In this document: piece by piece, positions 60,058 through 64,000 of the stretch
Layout: each line of letters starts with the position of its first letter
How positions within the stretch are numbered: the stretch's first letter is position 1
NCBI GenBank assembly: GCA_963555705.1
Contig: OY743174.1
Coordinates: 55,636,234-55,700,233 of the forward strand
Reading direction: 5' to 3'
DNA length: 64,000 nucleotides
From: Ligustrum vulgare
Lineage: Eukaryota > Streptophyta > Magnoliopsida > Lamiales > Oleaceae
Translations under genes and position numbers: made by a program
The notes under the pieces: model-generated
Databases searched by the model: none
What the model was told of the DNA's origin: nothing
Seen by the model: only the letters and a program-made list of their open reading frames with translations

Positions 60058-60916
60058 CCAGGGTGGGCATCGAGTGGTTCGGTTCGGGTATCTCAAGAAC
60101 CGGAACCGAACCATACTTTTTCGGTTCTTACAAAATAGAACCATTCGGTTCTATTGAATCACAAGAACCAAACCATTCGGTTTCGGTTCTAATTCGGTTC
60201 TACAATAATAATTATTTTTCGAGAGCCTTATCGATGAGCATCAGGCCTCGGGAAGTGAGCCAATAACCTGAAATAAACTTATACCGAATATATCAAGATC
60301 AATGATTTCGAAAATCATTTCACCCCAAAGAAAGTATAGGATTCTCCATGAAACGAAAGATATTCATAAACAAAAATAGGAAACAAATGGTCCAAAAGAT
60401 TTTTCGAGCATGACAATATAGTACACATGTGGGATGAATCATGAGTTTTAAATGCATTATTATTGATTATTTTATATTTGTATTCAAATATTTAATTAAC
60501 TTTATCGTGATCATTTACAACTTTGCTTATTAATAAGTTAGTCTCATTCGATTTTCATTTATTAAGAATTTCAGTCCAAGTATGAAATTAAATGTTACAA
60601 TGAGATAGATATTTAACAAATTTCATAAAAAGAAATTAATAATTTTCACTTTACCCAAAAAAATTACAAATTCTTTTGATTTTTAGTTTTAGAACAACCA
60701 ATTAAGACCATAAAAAAATAATAAATAAGGATCAAAGACCGGTTCTAACTTCGGTTTTCGGTTCTAAAGGCGGAACCGAGAACCGAACCGAAAACCAATC
60801 GGTTCTCGGTTCCAAAACCGATTTCCTATTTTATTTTTTTAAAACCATACGGTTTCGATTTTTTCGGTTCGGTTCCGATTCGGTCATATCGGTTTCGATT
60901 ATTTTGCCCAACCCTA
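60058..60916. mobile_element. hAT-type MITE with 8-bp target duplication
   Basis: ATCACAGG flanks it exactly at 60050-60057 and 60917-60924. Ends are CCAGGGTGGGCATCG and, inward from the right, TAGGGTTGGGCAAAA. Both end regions are full of CGGTTC/GAACCG repeats. 859 bp, non-coding. Confidence 0.9.
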
Positions 60917-60924
60917 ATCACAGG

Positions 60925-61239
60925 TTAAGGAGAGTCCATATGTTAATTTTATTTGAATATATTGTATGCCCAAAAAATCTCATCGACGCAATCATCAGAT
61001 GATAGAACGCTGAATAACTCCTAAGGTTAGTCATTTCCTCTGTTAGACCTTCCTGAAAAAGGGGGGGGGGAGGATATGTGAAACTAAGAGAATTGAGGCA
61101 AATTCGAATTTAAATCAAAATAATACTGTATTGGTTGCAATTCTTATGATAGAAAGCATATGTTGATGATCAGCAGAGTCAGAAACATAAGCTTATGGAG
61201 AGCCTAATCAAATCAACACCTGAATAGAAAAATGGCTAC
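60925..61239. other. Gene-free stretch left of the captured exons
   Basis: Contains a G run at about 61062-61071; otherwise nothing recognised. A transposon end may lie here but was not found. Confidence 0.4.
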
Positions 61240-61306
61240 CTTTAGGCACTGTCCATTTATGCAGGATTTCTTCATCATCCTTGGCTTCTATTGCATTGGA
61301 TGATAT
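61240..61306 (-). other. Exon-like fragment, family unknown
   Basis: On the - strand, TTAG precedes and GTAGCC follows a 67-base open stretch reading SNAIEAKDDEEILHKWTVPK. Splice-like borders and composition suggest a real exon, but I cannot name the parent gene. Confidence 0.4.
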
Positions 61307-61453
61307 CTAACAATGGAAATGACACAATTAATTTAGCTATAACATTCTTCAAAGGAAAAGAGAGCACAATTTTTATTTCTAAACAAAACACCAAATATAA
61401 AAACTAAAAAGTAAAATAAAAAAATTCGGAAAAGATATTGTAATAATTGTCAC

Positions 61454-61559
61454 CGCTTGCAAACGCACCCACGGGCAACAACGTTTTGGAGCTGTGGCCA
61501 TTGTTCCTCGCTCACCTCCACTTTCTGTATTATTTCCCCCAGCAGCTTTGGCAACATAC
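61454..61559 (-). pseudogene. Tubby-like F-box protein (TULP) exon fragment
   Basis: Between a GGGCAG acceptor and a GTGACA donor the - strand reads LPKLLGEIIQKVEVSEEQWP and then VVARGCVCKR. This fits the F-box of plant Tubby-like proteins (LPxELLxxIIxRvExSExxWPxRxxVVxCAxVCrsWR), and the stop at the VC(K)R point matches a usual exon end in that family. The Tubby domain is absent, so it cannot encode a working TULP. Confidence 0.65.
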
Positions 61560-62015
61560 CTGCCCAAAAATCGAAATTATCCAAACACGATTAACTGCAA
61601 AATCAATCCCATCAAAATCCCACCAATTTAATCAAAATTAAAGCATTAAAATGGAGTCTTAAAATCTATTAATGTTAATTTTTTAACAAATACCATTATA
61701 ATCAAATCAAAATTAAAATATAATTAAAAGGAATTTTTTCCGGGAAAATTAACCGTGATAATCTCTTAATAAAACATATATGATTTTCTTAAGGTAAGTA
61801 ACTATTTTAGGTTAAAATTAAAGTTCATTAGTCATTTTTCATTGTTTACTTTTTGAAAATATTTGGGAGATCGAATGCAGTAATCATGCAAAACTCTAAG
61901 GAGTCACTAAAATATCAAAACTAAAATGACAAATTATTTCGAAAATACATTCTCCATCTTGCTTACTTAAATTTGGGCAAAAAAAGGAATAATCATGAAA
62001 GGGCTTAAGGCTTAC

Positions 62016-62595
62016 CTTCTTGGACAAATTTGATGGATTCTGAAAGTCGATCAAGCAGGTTCACCAAAGCAATTACTTCGTTTCTTTGCAATTGCAGTTG
62101 AGAGATAAGAGTAAGAAAGAATACTTTTACTACTACCTTTAATCGGGTAACATTAATCCATGACACGTTGAACTTACAGGTTGATTTAGATAATTCTGGC
62201 TATCAATAGAGAAAAGAATCTTCAATGCAGTCCCGAGACCAAGAACCCGAAGTTTTCCCCATAGACGACACTTCTCACATCCAACACAAGTCATGAATCA
62301 TGATAGCACTGCAGTTTGCAGAATAGTTACCAAGACTTAAGACCCCAAAAATGGAAAAATCAACATAATGGAAGAATTGGAATATATGATTGCTTCTTGA
62401 TAAGTTTTATTCCCCTAGAACAAATTACCCTTGGTTAAAGATTAATGTTGTATCGTCTGGGCTGATAATCAAGTATATTCAAAGGAGGTAGAGAAACCTA
62501 ATGTTTCAGAAATGCTTTTGAATCTCCTGCTTCAGTCCAGGATCACTTTGTCCTTTCCACAATTTAGCTTCATCAAATGGAAGTGGACACACAAC
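62016..62595 (-). pseudogene. ERO1 (ER oxidoreductin) fragment, three exons
   Basis: Exon A (62595-62509, after CTGCAG) reads VCPLPFDEAKLWKGQ...LKQEIQKHF, then TGA. Exon B (62308-62178) carries [20 protein letters not shown], which includes the CxxC segment of ERO1, ending at a GTAAGT donor. Exon C (62100-62016) reads LQLQRNEVIALVNLLDRLSE and ends at GTAAGC. Order and spacing match the C-terminal third of plant ERO1, the thiol oxidase that re-oxidises protein disulfide isomerase in the ER. The frame is broken between SAIM and CEKC by about 8 extra bases near 62290, and exon A ends in a stop, so the copy is dead. The N-terminal two thirds are missing. Confidence 0.85.
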
Positions 62596-62951
62596 CTGCA
62601 GTTTTGGATTGTACAGTAATTGGCGCATTAAAGATTGTGCTTTCAGGTCCTCTTGATTGTTACCAGTGTCATAAAACCTCAAAAGAAAATGGTGGAAACA
62701 ATACTATGTGTCAATGACATAACACCATTGATTTCGAACAGATTTCATTCTCCAAATATGAAGTCTTGATATAGAATCCACCTCCAAAACTTCCAAATAT
62801 CAACAAATCAATTTTCCAAGCTAAAAACCCAACTCAAGCCCACAAATAAAGATATAAATGGTAGAATGTTAAATTACACAAAATCAGTTAAAAACCAATC
62901 TATCTATCAAAAGGATAAAATGAACAGAATAAATTAGGCAAGAAAGACTTA

Positions 62952-63022
62952 AACGTTCTTAACGGTTAGCCTCTGCAATTTGGGGACCTCTTCAAGCAAT
63001 CTGGCCTTTGTTCTCCGAATAT
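62952..63022 (-). pseudogene. SYP71-type SNARE exon fragment
   Basis: After an acceptor-like AATGCAG the - strand reads IRRTKARLLEEVPKLQRLTV, ending near a possible GTTTAA donor. It matches a segment of the N-terminal region of plant SYP71-group Qc-SNAREs (EIRRTKARLxEEVPKLQRLAVK). No SNARE motif or membrane anchor is present, so it is an isolated exon. Confidence 0.75.
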
Positions 63023-64000
63023 CTGCATTGATAAAAAACGAAAAATACACGATTACTTTCTGTAGAAGTCGTCTTTGCTTTCTATCAAAATTGATTACAC
63101 AATAAACAACAAAATTATCAAAATCCATTAATGCTTTAAAAAAAAGTTAAAAACAGAAAATTTTGAAACTGGAATGGAAAATGGAAAAGCTCTGATGGCT
63201 GGCTGCAATCCGTTCATTTAGCGCAAAGATCTTCGTCATCATCCTCTTAAATAGCATATATAGCGTATCAAATCACCATAAGAATCAAAAATCAAAGGAA
63301 GAAAGACAAAGCCATAAGGAGATCTGACCTCTCTGTTCTAGCTTTCCTTTTCAGAAATTTTCATTTCATCAAAATTTGAATGTAGCACAAGGACCACACT
63401 CTGATTCATTAATTTGGCAGTACACTAATCACCTCACAGCCCATAAGAAACATAACTCTCTTTTTAATTTCATAACTCTGCTCTTTGAAGATCTATCTAG
63501 AATGACTACTGGCCTTTAAGATCAAAACAAAGGATAGTTCAACATAAATCTCACGAATCAAAATTAAACAACGATTTAGAGTAAGAAGAATTACTTCCCA
63601 GAAGGTAATGAAGATGTGTCAATGCAAAAAATAATTGCAAATCACGACTGATGTAGCCCAGACCGCAAATGAGCTGGAGTGGCTGGATACGGACTGAAGC
63701 AAGCAGAACAAAGGTGAAGAAACAACCACCAAAATCCCACCTTGAACACCAAATCACCACTCTAGCTCCCCAAATCAGAACTCAAGTCGGCAGAACCATG
63801 GGCAACGATCGAAATCACCTCACCTAGCCCGAAAATAGTTTTCAGTGAACAGAGCCCATGAAGTTAATACCACAAACCCAAACCCAAAACATATCATAAT
63901 CACACTATCGCAGTGCACCGGAGAAGAAAACGGGGAGCCGACGACAATAAGCAAGATATCTGATCAGTCGAGCTGAAGAAACCGATTGGAAGTCACCGTA
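63023..64000 (-). other. Leader-like non-coding DNA at the window's right edge
   Basis: Less AT-rich than its surroundings. On the - strand it resembles the leader of a plant gene but has no supported CDS. It could be captured promoter DNA feeding the exon fragments to its left, or part of a gene beyond the window. Confidence 0.35.

Overview
This window is nuclear DNA of a flowering plant, very probably a eudicot. Evidence: split genes with short AT-rich introns, plant-specific proteins (RABA2-type Rab, plant GBA2-type glucosylceramidase, plant cytochrome c with its usual intron positions), and dense plant transposon families (MULE, hAT and Tourist-like MITEs, Helitron, Copia/Gypsy remains, LINE, SINE). 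I see no bacterial-type operons, rRNA, CRISPR or functional tRNA.

Four host genes look intact, all on the + strand: a RABA2-class small GTPase (9628-11452, 2 coding exons), a polytopic membrane protein of unknown function (28264-29400, one coding exon behind a probable leader intron), cytochrome c (37631-40791, 3 exons) and a non-lysosomal glucosylceramidase (49202-58292, 19 coding exons, 950 codons, one intron with a GC donor). They cover membrane traffic, respiration and sphingolipid turnover and have no evident joint pathway.

The rest is a layered transposon landscape. 1-2200 is a giant foldback palindrome packed with AACGAC/GTCGTT motifs, next to a decayed DUF1985-Ulp1 protease gene of the MULE-associated type (2491-5374). 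5.5-9.1 kb holds a pair of 148-bp direct repeats and a dead Copia reverse transcriptase. 13870-18374 is a MULE with a perfect 9-bp target duplication; it carries exon-like frames, one split by a solo LTR with a perfect 5-bp duplication. 18.7-23.2 kb is a non-coding Copia-like LTR element containing an array of small hairpins. 30088-34641 is a decayed MULE with mudrA remnants, itself hit by a hAT MITE, a foldback MITE and LTR-like DNA. 35352-36356 is a MITE holding a nested solo LTR. 42685-45679 is a 5'-truncated LINE.

The right end (61.2-63.0 kb, - strand) contains exon-sized, intron-separated fragments resembling three unrelated host genes (SYP71-type SNARE, ERO1, Tubby-like F-box protein) in one orientation, as expected for multi-gene capture by a transposon. 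All calls come from reading the sequence; no database search was run.
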